A stretch of DNA of 64,000 nucleotides from NCBI RefSeq assembly GCF_963675985.1, contig NZ_OY780957.1, positions 186,001-250,000 on the forward strand, in the 5' to 3' direction. Numbering within the stretch: the first letter of the stretch is position 1; each line of letters starts with the position of its first letter. The translations under genes were made by a program, and so were the position numbers. The DNA comes from an uncultured Roseibium sp. GTDB taxonomy: Bacteria; Pseudomonadota; Alphaproteobacteria; Rhizobiales; Stappiaceae. Of the stretch, positions 9,372-18,409 are shown in pieces. A model generated the notes under the pieces. It had not been told where the DNA came from and did no database searches. It saw only the letters and a program-made list of their open reading frames with translations.

Positions 9372-9850
9372 CTCGGACCGAATGCGTTGACCGGGAGACC
9401 AAGCCCCCAAATGAAGAGAAGAACACCGAAAAGCGCCATGAAGGCCGCGACACCGGCCACGGTCAACCAGTTGCTCCGTGGCTCGCCCAGCGCCGAAATG
9501 AAGACAAGTGCGATACTGGCAGCCACATAGCCGGCGCGATCCACAAGAAGCGCGAAGGCAATCATGCCGACGAAGACCGCGAGAACGGGACGAATGGCGA
9601 ACCGGGCCGGAGCGGGCGTTCCCTCATCCGGGGGACCTTCGTCCGCATATCGTGTACCGAACCATGTCTCGACCGCGATCACGATGCCAAGACCGGCGAT
9701 CAGTAGTCCCACCACCAACGGAAAGAACCCCGGCCCGGGCCGCAGCATGCTGCCGAGCGGATAGGTGCTCGAAAGTGCCGCCAGCCCAGTGCCGAAGGCC
9801 GTCACGACTGCAGCCGCCGAATAGTCTCTTGTCGGTGTGTGAAGTGTCAT
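9368..9850 (-). CDS. tctB: Tripartite tricarboxylate transporter, small membrane subunit TctB
   Basis: This 160-residue protein has four hydrophobic segments (around residues 10-30, 40-62, 85-115 and 125-155) and the TctB-like LGSMLRPGPGFFPL stretch near 32. It is the small permease subunit of the TTT importer and overlaps tctA by four bases. A strong inverted repeat separates it from the upstream tctC gene, so expression may be lower than that of the binding protein. Confidence 0.88.
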   Translation of the reverse strand: MTLHTPTRDYSAAAVVTAFGTGLAALSSTYPLGSMLRPGPGFFPLVVGLLIAGLGIVIAVETWFGTRYADEGPPDEGTPAPARFAIRPVLAVFVGMIAFALLVDRAGYVAASIALVFISALGEPRSNWLTVAGVAAFMALFGVLLFIWGLGLPVNAFGPR

Positions 9851-9869
9851 ATTTCACTCGAAAATCTGA

Positions 9870-9898
9870 GGTGAGCGGTCCTGAACGGACCGCTCACC
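9870..9898 (-). terminator. Perfect 12-bp inverted repeat between tctC and tctB (attenuator or mRNA-stabilising stem-loop)
   Basis: GGTGAGCGGTCC (9870-9881) pairs perfectly with 9887-9898 around a five-base loop. Read on the minus strand it lies just after the tctC stop and is followed by a short ATTTT run. This suits a leaky intrinsic terminator or a 3'-end stabiliser that keeps tctC mRNA above tctBA mRNA. Confidence 0.6.
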
Positions 9899-9950
9899 GG
9901 CAGGGCATGCCATCAGGTGGGTCTGTAGAGCACGCCAGGCTGCAACAAAA

Positions 9951-10955
9951 TCATTTCGGGGCGATGCCGGCAGCGTCGACCACGCCCTTCCACTTCTTCA
10001 CTTCGCTTGCGATGAAGGCTTTGGAGTCTTCCGGCGTCTTGCTTTCCACGAGGAAGCCCTTTTCCATGAAGAAGGCCTGAAGCTTGTCGGACTGGAGCGC
10101 CGTGTTGATTTCGGCATAAAGCGTCTCCAGAATCGGCTTCGGCGTACCTGCCGGGGCGAAAACACCCTGCCAGGAGAAGGCGGCGAACCCCGGGACACCG
10201 GCTTCGGCAATGGTCGGAACATCCGGCAGCAGGTAATGACGCTGGGTCGAGGTTACGCCGAGGGCACGAAGCCGACCCGTCTTGACGTGTTCAGAGGTCA
10301 CCAGAATGTCGCCGAACATGGCGTCGAGCTGACCGCCGAGCAGATCCTGGAGCGCCTGGGCACTGCCCTTGTAAGGCACATGCAGAAGCTTGGTGCCCGT
10401 TTCCAGGCCGAAGAGCTCACCGGTCATGTGCATGGATGTGCCGACGCCGGGCGTTCCGTGGGTGAAGGTTTCCGGATTTTCCTTGGCATAGGCAATCACA
10501 TCCTCGACCGAGGTGAAGTCGCTGTCCGCGTTCACAACCAACGCCAGCGGAGCGGCAATAACGATGGAGACCGGATCGAAATCGGTGACCGGATCATAGG
10601 GCAGATCATTGCGCAGAGCCGCACTGATGGCGTTGGAGCCTGTCACGCCCATCAGCAGCGTGTAGCCATCGGGATCGGACTTGGCGACATAGTTCGCGCC
10701 GACGGTGCCGCCGGCACCGCCGCGATTTTCAACGACGACCGGCTGGCCAAGCGGACCGGCGATCGCTTCGCCGATCTGACGCGCGAGCAAATCCGTGGAC
10801 CCTCCCGGAGGGAACGGCACCACGAGCGTGATGGGCTTGTCGGGATAGGCATCGGCCGCGAGCGTGGGCGCAACGAGAGTGCTTGCCAGACCGGCGGCAG
10901 CCACGAGACCGAGGCCCGCCTTGCAAAGTTTTCTGCGATCAATTCCATATTTCAT
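9951..10955 (-). CDS. tctC: Tripartite tricarboxylate transporter substrate-binding protein (TctC/Bug family)
   Basis: This 334-residue protein is a periplasmic solute receptor of the Bug/TctC family. An N-terminal signal (about 30 residues, with an RRKLCKAGLG stretch resembling a Tat motif) ends near TLAADAYPDKP. Family motifs include VVPFPPGGSTDLLAR (about 42-56), VVVENRGGAGGTVGA (about 72-86) and HVPYKGSAQALQDLLGGQ. ATG 10955 has a good upstream AGAGGAAGG site; longer readings lack one. It captures the ligand, usually a carboxylate, for TctBA. It lies 44 bases after the DadA-like gene on the same strand, so the oxidase and receptor are probably cotranscribed. Confidence 0.93.
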   Translation of the reverse strand: MKYGIDRRKLCKAGLGLVAAAGLASTLVAPTLAADAYPDKPITLVVPFPPGGSTDLLARQIGEAIAGPLGQPVVVENRGGAGGTVGANYVAKSDPDGYTLLMGVTGSNAISAALRNDLPYDPVTDFDPVSIVIAAPLALVVNADSDFTSVEDVIAYAKENPETFTHGTPGVGTSMHMTGELFGLETGTKLLHVPYKGSAQALQDLLGGQLDAMFGDILVTSEHVKTGRLRALGVTSTQRHYLLPDVPTIAEAGVPGFAAFSWQGVFAPAGTPKPILETLYAEINTALQSDKLQAFFMEKGFLVESKTPEDSKAFIASEVKKWKGVVDAAGIAPK

Positions 10956-10999
10956 GAGTACACCTTCCTCTGGATTCTGGCCTATGGCTTCTAGGGTTC

Positions 11000-12238
11000 T
11001 TATTGAAATCTGGTGGGACTGAAGGGGCTGAGATCGATCTCCGGCGCCCGACCGGAGACAAGATGCGCAATTTCCCGGCCTGTGCTGGCGCCGCCGCACA
11101 TGCCGACGTGCCCATGACCGAAGCCGAGAAAGACGTTTTCCGCCCTTGGGGCCTTGCCAATGACCGGAAGGCTGTCCGGAAGACAGGGCCGGTGCCCCAT
11201 CCAGTAGGATTTCTCGGACCCCTCAAGGCCGGGAAACAATTCCTGTCCCTTGCGGAACAGCGCTTCTGAACGGCTGTAACGCGGCTCTGCGGTCAAACCG
11301 GCAAACTCCACGGTTCCGGCAAGCCGCAAACCGGATGTCATCGGATTGACCATCATGTTGTGCTCAACCGCCATCACGTTGCGCTCGAGATGAACGTTCG
11401 GATCCTTGACCGTGACGTGATAGCCGCGTTGGCTTTCCAGCGGCACCCGCGCGCCCAGTTTTCTGGAGAGTTTCGCCGACCACGCCCCAGTGGCCACGAC
11501 CACGCCGTCGACCTCGAGCCGCTCGCCATTGTCGAGCACGATCCTGTCGACGCATCCGTCCTTGATGTCGAAATCTGTTGCCAGGGTCTTTTTATGCGTG
11601 GCGCCGTCCTTGATCGCCTGAGTGTAGATCGCTTTGACAAGAGCCGAAGGATCCGGTGTGGAGCCGTTGTCCGGCGCAAATTGCCCGAACCGGAACAGCC
11701 CCTTCAAGGCAGGTTCGAGATCTGCCAGCTCGTCGCTGTCTACCTCCTGCATCTCGACCCCGAGGCTGCGTCTCAGGTCCATGCCCCACTTCCAGCGCTG
11801 CGCCGCTTCCCTGGAGGAATAGACGTAAAGACAGCCGTTTCGGCGGATCAGGGACGATCCCCCTGCCCGCTGAAGGAGTGGCTCGTAACACTCGAAGACC
11901 GGGCGCAGGAGATCACGGACCGCACCGGCGATCCGGGTCACTTCCTTTTCGGTCGAGGCCCGCATGAAATGCATCAGCCAGGGCAGGATACGCGGCAGGT
12001 AATGGGCCCTGATGACCAGCGGGCCTTCCGGATCGAGCAGCCATTTGGGCACATTGCGCCACATGCCCGGCATTCCGACCGGCAGACAGGCGCTAGGCGA
12101 CAAGGAGCCGGCATTGCCGAAGGAACAGGCCTCTCCGGCCTCAAGCGGATCGATGAAGGTGATCCTGTGACCGTCCCGCTGGAGCCATGCCGCCGAGCAG
12201 GCACCCACAACGCCGGTTCCGATAACTGCAATATGCAA
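11000..12238 (-). CDS. FAD-dependent amino-acid dehydrogenase, DadA-like
   Basis: This 412-residue flavoprotein opens with the Rossmann motif VIGTGVVGACSA and the DadA-type segment FGNAGSLSPS near residue 40. The C-terminal region has GHRPCLPDSLPVIGKAP and FGFGHGHVGM, which close the FAD pocket in D-amino-acid dehydrogenases and related DAO-family oxidases. It would oxidise the C-N bond of a D-amino acid or N-substituted glycine or proline and pass electrons to the membrane quinone pool. It is transcribed away from a LysR regulator and is first in the minus-strand series dadA-like, tctC, tctB, tctA. Substrate is not evident; sarcosine- or hydroxyproline-type substrates are possible. Confidence 0.88.
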   Translation of the reverse strand: MHIAVIGTGVVGACSAAWLQRDGHRITFIDPLEAGEACSFGNAGSLSPSACLPVGMPGMWRNVPKWLLDPEGPLVIRAHYLPRILPWLMHFMRASTEKEVTRIAGAVRDLLRPVFECYEPLLQRAGGSSLIRRNGCLYVYSSREAAQRWKWGMDLRRSLGVEMQEVDSDELADLEPALKGLFRFGQFAPDNGSTPDPSALVKAIYTQAIKDGATHKKTLATDFDIKDGCVDRIVLDNGERLEVDGVVVATGAWSAKLSRKLGARVPLESQRGYHVTVKDPNVHLERNVMAVEHNMMVNPMTSGLRLAGTVEFAGLTAEPRYSRSEALFRKGQELFPGLEGSEKSYWMGHRPCLPDSLPVIGKAPRAENVFLGFGHGHVGMCGGASTGREIAHLVSGRAPEIDLSPFSPTRFQ

Positions 12239-12323
12239 GACGCCCGTCCAAATCTATTTCGTAAGCATTTTCCCTATGTGCATTCTGTTTCGGCACGTGA
12301 TATCAGACAAATGAATTTTTCTT

Positions 12324-12336
12324 CTAATCGCATTAG
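12324..12336. promoter_or_regulatory. Palindromic LysR-type box (CTAAT-CGC-ATTAG)
   Basis: A perfect five-base inverted repeat with a three-base spacer lies in the 106-base divergent region between the DadA-like gene and the LysR gene. It is eight bases before the LysR start codon and fits the T-N11-A pattern of LysR operators. It may serve autoregulation and control of the divergent transport operon. Confidence 0.4.
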
Positions 12337-12344
12337 GTAACCTT

Positions 12345-13244
12345 ATGAATGTCACCTTGCGCCAGCTCCGTGCCTTTCATGAGGTTGCCAAAACGCAAAG
12401 CTTCACGCTTGCAGCACAAAACATGGGCCTGACGCAGTCAGCCGTCAGCATGCTGATCCGTCAGCTTGAAACGGAATACGGCATGGCCCTGTTCGACCGG
12501 GTTCAGCGCAGCGCACGGCTGACGGAGGTCGGAAAGCACATGCTTCCGGTCACGGCGCGCATTCTGGAAGACCTGCAACAGGTTTATGAAGGCGCCGCGG
12601 ACCTGAAGGCACTGAAGCGCGGAACCCTGCGCATCGCCGTTCCGCAAATGCTGGCCTGTTCCTGGCTCCCCCCCGTCATCGGCAAGTTCACCCAGCTCTA
12701 TCCGGATGTCAGCCTTCGGGTCATGGACACGACCGGCGATCGCATCGTCAGCGCCATCACCGACAATGAAGCGGAGATCGGGATCGGGCCTCAGCGCCCG
12801 ACGCCGGAAGGCATTTCCTCAGAGCTTTTGTGGAAGGAACCGATCCAGGTTGTCCTGCCGCGCTCGCTCGGACTTGCCAATGCCGGGGAGATCACCTGGG
12901 ACCGGCTCACCCGTGAGAACTGGATCCAGTATTCGGACGATTTCACGCTGTATCTCGAGCGCTCGATCTGGACCAGCCTGCCCATTCCAAAGACGCGCAT
13001 GACCAGCGTCCGCTACCTGACAACCGCCCTCGCCTTCGTCGGCAACGGCATGGGCATCACGGCGGCCCCGAAATACGCACGGATCTTCGAAGACCAGTTT
13101 TCGGTGAAGTTCCGGGAGGTCACCGGCACTCGGATCGAACGCGAATTCTACATCTACGCCCGGGGAAACCACCATCGGTCCCCAGTCGTGGACGCTTTCA
13201 TGTCCCTGCTGACCTCCAACCCCTCACTGATCACGCCGCCTTAG
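12345..13244 (+). CDS. LysR-family transcriptional regulator
   Basis: This 299-residue protein has the LysR layout: an N-terminal winged HTH (MNVTLRQLRAFHEVAKTQSF, then LTQSAVSMLIRQLE at about 28-41) and a two-lobe periplasmic-binding-like effector domain from about residue 90. It is divergent from the DadA-like/TctCBA genes with 106 bases between, the usual arrangement for a LysR regulator and its target. The effector is probably the transported substrate or an oxidation product; this is inference from position. The start is ATG 12345, with a weak AGG upstream. Confidence 0.93.
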   Translation: MNVTLRQLRAFHEVAKTQSFTLAAQNMGLTQSAVSMLIRQLETEYGMALFDRVQRSARLTEVGKHMLPVTARILEDLQQVYEGAADLKALKRGTLRIAVPQMLACSWLPPVIGKFTQLYPDVSLRVMDTTGDRIVSAITDNEAEIGIGPQRPTPEGISSELLWKEPIQVVLPRSLGLANAGEITWDRLTRENWIQYSDDFTLYLERSIWTSLPIPKTRMTSVRYLTTALAFVGNGMGITAAPKYARIFEDQFSVKFREVTGTRIEREFYIYARGNHHRSPVVDAFMSLLTSNPSLITPP

Positions 13245-13345
13245 CATCAGCCGATGGCTTGTTCATGTCCGGGCGACCGTGGGTCTTCAGCGCGCGGTTG
13301 ATCGCACATCGGGACCGATCCTATAGTGCGAGAAAAGTGCGACAC

Positions 13346-13354
13346 AAGGGAGGG
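13346..13354 (+). promoter_or_regulatory. Ribosome binding site favouring the GTG 13362 start of the AraC gene
   Basis: AAGGGAGGG lies seven bases before GTG 13362. The longer reading from GTG 13326 has no comparable site. Confidence 0.5.
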
Positions 13355-13361
13355 AACCGCC

Positions 13362-14429
13362 GTGGCCGCATCGGGAGATATCGATCTTGCGGGCTTCGGC
13401 CGATCGGGCTGGAATCCGTTTTCGAAACCGCACTTCGTAACCAGCGATTATCGCATCGCTCAAGACCACCTTGAGAAATCGAGCAAGGGGCTCTTCCAGC
13501 TATCGGTTCCTCAAAACGAACGGTTTCGCCAATACAGTTCGAAAGCGCGGCTGCTGGGCGAAAGCCGCGTCACCCTCGTCAACATCGACAGTGAAGCCGG
13601 ATATCGGATCGCGATGAACGCCGATCCGGACCTGATCTATGTCCAGGTCCTCTTGCAAGGCTCCGCCCTGTATCAACAGCGCACCACACGGGTCGAGGTA
13701 CGAAGTGCCCAGCTGGTTCTGCAGGAGGCCCGCGCGTTAACGCGCAAGGACTGGGGTGGACCGACCCAGCTCATGGCCTTCCGGCTCAGCCGCCGCGCCC
13801 TTGAACGCCTGGCCGCCCAGACGATGGGCGACGTGGGATCCCGTCCCCTGGACTTCGACACGATCCAGGTCATCGACCTGGAGCGCGTACCGACGCTTTG
13901 GCACCACATTCTCATGATCTACAATGACCTGCAGGAGCCGATGCCGTTCCTTAACGGTCCAAGCGCGGACCATGCCGAGCAAATTCTTTTGCACCTTCTG
14001 CTTCAGTCCATACCGAACAGCTACGACGGCTTACAATCGTCTGTGCCCGCCCAATCCGCCGCGCCCTATTATGTCCGCCGGGTCGAGACCTTTATCCGGG
14101 AACACGCCCGGGAACAGATCGACATCCAGGACATGATCCAGACGGCCGGCGTAAGTGAAAGGTCCGTCTATCTCGGGTTTCGAAGGTTCCGCAACACGAC
14201 GCCAATGGCCTATCTGAAAGAGGTCCGCCTCAATCTTGCGCGCCGGGCGTTACTTGAGGCGCGGGCGGACAAAGGCATGCCTGTCACAGGGATTGCCCTC
14301 GATTGCGGCTATGAAAACCCCAGCCAGTTTTCCCGCGATTACCGCGCTCGCTTTCATGAAACTCCGACAGAAACCGTCCGGCGCGCCTCGCGTTCCGAGC
14401 CCCTCCCCCGCAACGATGCGGCCGGCTGA
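13362..14429 (+). CDS. AraC-family transcriptional regulator
   Basis: This 355-residue protein (from GTG 13362) carries a C-terminal AraC double HTH: a first helix-turn-helix around IQDMIQTAGVSERSVYLGF, then the second with GIALDCGYENPSQFSRDYR and a terminal F-x-E-TP-x-E. The N-terminal 230 residues match the AraC-binding-like ligand/dimer domain of the FeaR/OxyR-independent type (long beta-rich segment, VLLQGSALYQQ). It sits upstream of and codirectional with a flavin monooxygenase gene, 173 bases away, which it may control. The effector is unknown. Confidence 0.9.
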   Translation: MAASGDIDLAGFGRSGWNPFSKPHFVTSDYRIAQDHLEKSSKGLFQLSVPQNERFRQYSSKARLLGESRVTLVNIDSEAGYRIAMNADPDLIYVQVLLQGSALYQQRTTRVEVRSAQLVLQEARALTRKDWGGPTQLMAFRLSRRALERLAAQTMGDVGSRPLDFDTIQVIDLERVPTLWHHILMIYNDLQEPMPFLNGPSADHAEQILLHLLLQSIPNSYDGLQSSVPAQSAAPYYVRRVETFIREHAREQIDIQDMIQTAGVSERSVYLGFRRFRNTTPMAYLKEVRLNLARRALLEARADKGMPVTGIALDCGYENPSQFSRDYRARFHETPTETVRRASRSEPLPRNDAAG

Positions 14430-14602
14430 TCGTCTTTCCACGATACGAAACGGAAACGGGTCCTGCCGAACGTTTCACGAGCCCTCCATCGATTGCACTG
14501 TGGCGCAAACCCTTGCAGCCGGTGAAAAGAAGGCGGTCTCCGCAGTGATAGTATGGGCGATCCAACGACTGGCCCTGTTGCTTCGATCTGGTGGAGAAAA
14601 AC

Positions 14603-15751
14603 GTGTACGCAAAGAAAATCATCGTTATCGGCGCCGGGATCGGCGGGCTCGCCGCTGCTTTGGGGCTCCAACGCAGGGGCTTCAAGGTCGCCGTCTATGA
14701 GCGCGCGCAGGAAATTCGCGAAGTCGGAGCCGGCCTGATCGTCACCGCCAACGCGCGTAGCGCGCTCCATGATCTGGGGATCGATGAGGACCTTGAACGG
14801 CTCTCGAGTTGCGTCCCCGTCATGTTCACCTGCAACTACCAGACCGGCGAGATCATCCGGGAACACCCGAATGCCGGGATTCGCGAGAAATACGGGTTCG
14901 CCACCCTTCAGGTTCACCGCGCGGATCTGCACACCCTCCTCATGAACGCCGTCGCGGCGAACGACGCGGACGCCCTTCATCCCGGACATGACTTCGTCGA
15001 CCTTGACGAGACCGACACCGGTGTCACGGTCCGCTTCGCAAATGGCGCGGAAGACAGCGGTGATGTGCTGATCGGCGCGGACGGGAACGCCTCGGCCATT
15101 CGCGCGCTCCTGTTCCCCGGCGTAGCAACGACATTCAACGGTCAGGTCGCTTTCCGGGCCCTGCTCCCCGCGAATGCGGTGCCGGATCGCGTCAACGAAC
15201 TCGGCCAGGGCATGTATGCCGGTCCCCAGCGATACATCCTTCACTACCCGTTACGTGGCGGCCGCATCATGAACATCATCGGCTGCGGGCAGGCGACGGA
15301 ATGGGAGGAAGAAGGCTGGGCGATCCCGGCGACGAATGCCGAATTCGCGAACGCCTACTCCGATTTCGCGCCCCACCTGCTTGAGATGATCGGGAACATT
15401 CCCGAGGGCGGGCTTTTCAAATGGGGGCTCAGGGACCGCGAACCGCTGGCAACCTGGACGACGGACCGCGTGGGGATGCTGGGCGACGCGGCCCACCCCA
15501 TGACCCCCTTCCTCGGACAGGGCGCCTGCCTCGCGGTCGAGGACGCAATGCTGCTGGCGCGCGCCTTCGCGGCCTCCAAGAGCGTGAAAGAGGCCCTCGC
15601 CCGATACGAGGGCGCACGAAAGGAGCGTGGGAACGGCGTGCAGTTGATGTCCCTGGAAGAAGGTCGTGCGCTGCAAGACCCGAGAATTCCCCGAAGGACC
15701 GCGGTCGATCGTGGGCTGCTCAAATACGACCCGGTGACCGTGCCGGTCTGA
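14603..15751 (+). CDS. FAD-dependent aromatic monooxygenase (salicylate/hydroxybenzoate hydroxylase-like)
   Basis: This class A flavin monooxygenase of 382 residues has the GxGxxG motif at residues 10-15 (GAGIGG), the DG motif GADGNASAIR near 155, and the GD motif GMLGDAAHPMTPFLGQG near 290 that binds the FAD ribityl chain. It hydroxylates a phenolic acid using NAD(P)H and O2. GTG 14603 is preferred since GGAG at 14593-14596 precedes it by six bases; GTG 14591 would add four residues but lacks a site. Neighbouring AraC regulator suggests an inducible one-step hydroxylation feeding the aromatic routes. Substrate (salicylate, 3- or 6-hydroxynicotinate, others) is unknown. Confidence 0.87.
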   Translation: MYAKKIIVIGAGIGGLAAALGLQRRGFKVAVYERAQEIREVGAGLIVTANARSALHDLGIDEDLERLSSCVPVMFTCNYQTGEIIREHPNAGIREKYGFATLQVHRADLHTLLMNAVAANDADALHPGHDFVDLDETDTGVTVRFANGAEDSGDVLIGADGNASAIRALLFPGVATTFNGQVAFRALLPANAVPDRVNELGQGMYAGPQRYILHYPLRGGRIMNIIGCGQATEWEEEGWAIPATNAEFANAYSDFAPHLLEMIGNIPEGGLFKWGLRDREPLATWTTDRVGMLGDAAHPMTPFLGQGACLAVEDAMLLARAFAASKSVKEALARYEGARKERGNGVQLMSLEEGRALQDPRIPRRTAVDRGLLKYDPVTVPV

Positions 15752-16178
15752 ACATCATCCGCTCACGCGGATCGCGCTGGCGCGTCGAAAAGAGCTTGCG
15801 CGCTCTTTAAAAGCACGGAACGCATTCCCCGGGACCCCGGCACGCTCTGCGACCGGAGTCCCGGGCCAGGCACAATTCTCTGAACGCTTGAAATGACCGG
15901 TAGACGCCCACCTTGCCCGTCTGCCCGCTTTTCGTCGTCGGTCGGCGTCCAATACCCGTTTTGACATGACGATTACGATGCCAGGACAGGAATCTCTGTC
16001 GGGACATCACCACCTGCGCCCGCGATCGCACGGGGCGGAGCCCATCCTCAAAAATGACAATCTTAGCGAACCGGCAACCCAGTCTTTACATCCTGCGCGT
16101 AGGCTGCATAACAGTTGTAATTCAAGAAATCGCCGCTAAGTATTCTTTACATGGTTCAAGGACTTTCAGGATCGCTCA
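15752..16178. other. 427-base intergenic region with two stem-loops
   Basis: No gene is supported here. A hairpin AAAGAGC/GCTCTTT (15789-15808) and a near-perfect 13-base inverted repeat (15828-15840 with 15853-15865, one mismatch) follow the monooxygenase gene. The last 150 bases are AT-richer and should hold the promoter of the five-gene operon; no clear -35/-10 pair could be fixed by eye. Confidence 0.5.
15828..15865 (+). terminator. Inverted repeat, possible terminator or transcript-end stem-loop
   Basis: CCCGGGACCCCGG pairs with CCGGAGTCCCGGG with one mismatch and a 12-base loop. There is no T-run after it, so it is not a classical intrinsic terminator. Confidence 0.35.
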
Positions 16179-17255
16179 ATGACCAATTTCAACGCGCAAA
16201 TCGAAAAATCGAAGCAGGACGTTGCGGCTGCCCGGCAGAAGATTGACGAACTGACCGGAAAGATCGAAGCGGCGCATTCCAAGCTCAAGACAGGCCAGGA
16301 TATCTCGGTCGATATCGAGAATGCGACCCTTGAGGATGTGCACGCTCATACGGAGCTGATGGGCGCGAACATTGCCGAACTGATCATGGGGCTCGACGAT
16401 GTCACCGCCGATTTCTCAAAGGATTTCGACGCCATGCGGTCGAAGACCGGCTGGGAATCCTTTATCGGCATCTTCTCGAAGGCCCGCTCCGACAGCATTC
16501 GCCAGGAACGCATGCGTGCCGCCAGCATCGACGACAAGCTGCAGGACCTGATTTCCAAGTCGAACGTTATCGGCCAGCTGCTGCAGGAGCAGCTTGCAAC
16601 GCTGAACGACCACAGCAAGCGGGTGGAAGGCAATCTCGCAGACACGCTGACCCAGCGCGAACAGGCCGTGGCAACCCTGGAAAACATCAAGCAGCAGCTC
16701 GTGGCGATGGACCCGGAAATCATCGCCCTTGAAAACAAGATCTCGATGGAAACCGATGCGGCCGCCCGCACCAAGCTGGAAAGCGAACTGGCGGCAAAGA
16801 ATGCGGAATACAATCGACTTGCCCAGGAAGAACAGGTCAAGCTGGCCGAAAGCCAGACGCTTGAACGCTATATCGAAAAGGGCAAGACCTGGGTCGACAG
16901 CCTGCAGAACCAGGCCGCGACCCAGATGGTGCTGATCAACAAGCTGCAGACGGACACCAAACAGCGCGTCGTTCTCTATGATGCCCTCGTCAAGTCGCTG
17001 AAGACCGCCCAGCAGCAGGATGTCGCGCACAAGATCAACGAGATCGGCGTCGCAACGGACAAGGAAGCCCAGTCCGCCATGGCCGCGATCGGCTCCGCCA
17101 CGAACCAGCGCATGGCCGACATGATGGAAGCCCATGAAGACCACATGGTCTTTGCCCGCAAGGTTCTGGAAGAGAAGGCCAAGTCCGACGAACGCTTTGC
17201 CCGCCGTTTCGAGAAGATCGTCGAGAAGCACGACAAGAACGCCTATGGCGCTTGA
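16179..17255 (+). CDS. Coiled-coil protein of unknown function, first gene of a five-gene AAA+ operon
   Basis: This 358-residue protein is almost wholly alpha-helical and charged, without a signal peptide or membrane segment. Long heptad-like runs occupy residues about 1-50, 110-235 and 290-350. Size and the segment QNQAATQMVLINKLQ (about 248-262) loosely recall the TelA/KlaA toxic-anion resistance family, but no firm assignment is possible. It starts at ATG 16179 after a long intergenic region and is followed after 10 bases by the next gene, so it probably leads the operon. A structural or scaffold partner for the AAA+ ATPase is an inference from context. Confidence 0.8.
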   Translation: MTNFNAQIEKSKQDVAAARQKIDELTGKIEAAHSKLKTGQDISVDIENATLEDVHAHTELMGANIAELIMGLDDVTADFSKDFDAMRSKTGWESFIGIFSKARSDSIRQERMRAASIDDKLQDLISKSNVIGQLLQEQLATLNDHSKRVEGNLADTLTQREQAVATLENIKQQLVAMDPEIIALENKISMETDAAARTKLESELAAKNAEYNRLAQEEQVKLAESQTLERYIEKGKTWVDSLQNQAATQMVLINKLQTDTKQRVVLYDALVKSLKTAQQQDVAHKINEIGVATDKEAQSAMAAIGSATNQRMADMMEAHEDHMVFARKVLEEKAKSDERFARRFEKIVEKHDKNAYGA

Positions 17256-17265
17256 GGGTTAAGCC

Positions 17266-18399
17266 TTGGACCTGACCCTGGACCATCGCAAGCTGGAAGA
17301 AGCGCATGAAACACGGCGCTACTTCACCAAGTTCGAGCGCATCATTTCTCATCTGCGAGCGGTCTCGGACACCGTGGTTTCGGAAGACACGGCGCTGGAA
17401 TCCGAAATCCCGATCCTGCAGGAGTATTTGTTGGCTCTTGCCGGCACGTTTTCGGCGCTGTCCTTCAAGTATCTGCTGGCCAGCCGTGTGTCGGGCATGA
17501 TGCCCGGCCAGCTGACCATCGACCTGCATGAAAGCGGGTTCCCGATATTCCAGGAGATCCTGCAAATGGCAAATGACGCCATGCAGGTTCCAAACCACAT
17601 GAAGTCCCTTCCCTCCATGAAGGACCTCAAGCAGGCTATGGTCAACCATATCCTGCGGGAACAGACCGTACCGCTTAACCTGCAGTTCGCCGCTTCCCAG
17701 CGCCGTTATTACGAGCAGATCGCAAATGGCCCGATTTTCTGGGCCCGGAACGACCCGCGGATCATCTGGGCGGAAAACACCAATGTCAGCCGGCGAAACT
17801 ACCGCATACACTGGGCGGTCTATGACAGCCAGCAGAACATCCCGCTGATCTACGTGATGGATGTGGAAGACAGCGGCAGCCGACCCCTGGCCCACGACCA
17901 CCGTCGCTGGCCCAGGGCGCAAAGCCATCTGATGGCGCAATCGTCTGCCGGGCTGAAGCTGGTGACGATTGCCGGCGGTTTCGACCGCGATTTCGACGAC
18001 CTGCATCCGAAGCGGTTGAGACGTTTCTATGTCGGGCCGATGTACAGCCATGCCTACACCCAGCAGTCCGGACCGTTGCGCGAGGTTCTGGCCCAGGCGG
18101 CCGGCAAGCCCGGCGAGGACTGGGCCCTTGCCTGGACCACGGAAACCCTTCATTCCGCTTCCGTCACCCATGAGCCCGCCGGATTTTTCAGCACCGTGGA
18201 ACGGCAGGTCTATCAATTGGACCCGTTCGCGGCACAAGGGGACAATCCGCAGGATGCCGCAGGTCATACCTACCAGCAGCGCTCGATCATTCTGCCCCAA
18301 CGCCCCTATCAGATCCTGGCGGAGCGCAATCCGGCAGGGTTCTCCGATATCCGCAAATACGCGGTGAGCCCTTCGGGCAAGATTATCAGTTACAAGTAG
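17266..18399 (+). CDS. Conserved-looking protein of unknown function (operon gene 2)
   Basis: I do not recognise this 377-residue protein. The N-terminal 150 residues look helical and the rest mixed alpha/beta with tryptophan-rich stretches (IIWAENTN, YRIHWAVYD, PLIYVMDVEDSG). No signal peptide or membrane segment is seen. It must start at TTG 17266: GAGGG lies about nine bases before it and the first in-frame ATG is over 200 bases further in. It sits 10 bases after the coiled-coil gene and 10 bases before the AAA+ gene, so it is part of one transcript. Frame, codon use and spacing support a real gene; the role is unknown. Confidence 0.8.
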   Translation: MDLTLDHRKLEEAHETRRYFTKFERIISHLRAVSDTVVSEDTALESEIPILQEYLLALAGTFSALSFKYLLASRVSGMMPGQLTIDLHESGFPIFQEILQMANDAMQVPNHMKSLPSMKDLKQAMVNHILREQTVPLNLQFAASQRRYYEQIANGPIFWARNDPRIIWAENTNVSRRNYRIHWAVYDSQQNIPLIYVMDVEDSGSRPLAHDHRRWPRAQSHLMAQSSAGLKLVTIAGGFDRDFDDLHPKRLRRFYVGPMYSHAYTQQSGPLREVLAQAAGKPGEDWALAWTTETLHSASVTHEPAGFFSTVERQVYQLDPFAAQGDNPQDAAGHTYQQRSIILPQRPYQILAERNPAGFSDIRKYAVSPSGKIISYK

Positions 18400-18409
18400 G
18401 TTTCAACCC

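Noticed and set aside
9951..11099. Longer TctC reading with a 48-residue extension
   Set aside because: It would overlap the DadA-like gene end; ATG 10955 has a ribosome site and starts a good signal peptide.
16179..17255. Confident TelA (tellurite resistance) call
   Set aside because: Only size, helicity and one short stretch resemble TelA; evidence is too weak.
17035..18300. 421-codon minus frame opposite the operon's first two genes
   Set aside because: Plus-strand genes have tight operon spacing; the minus product is arginine/glycine-rich and shows no domain.
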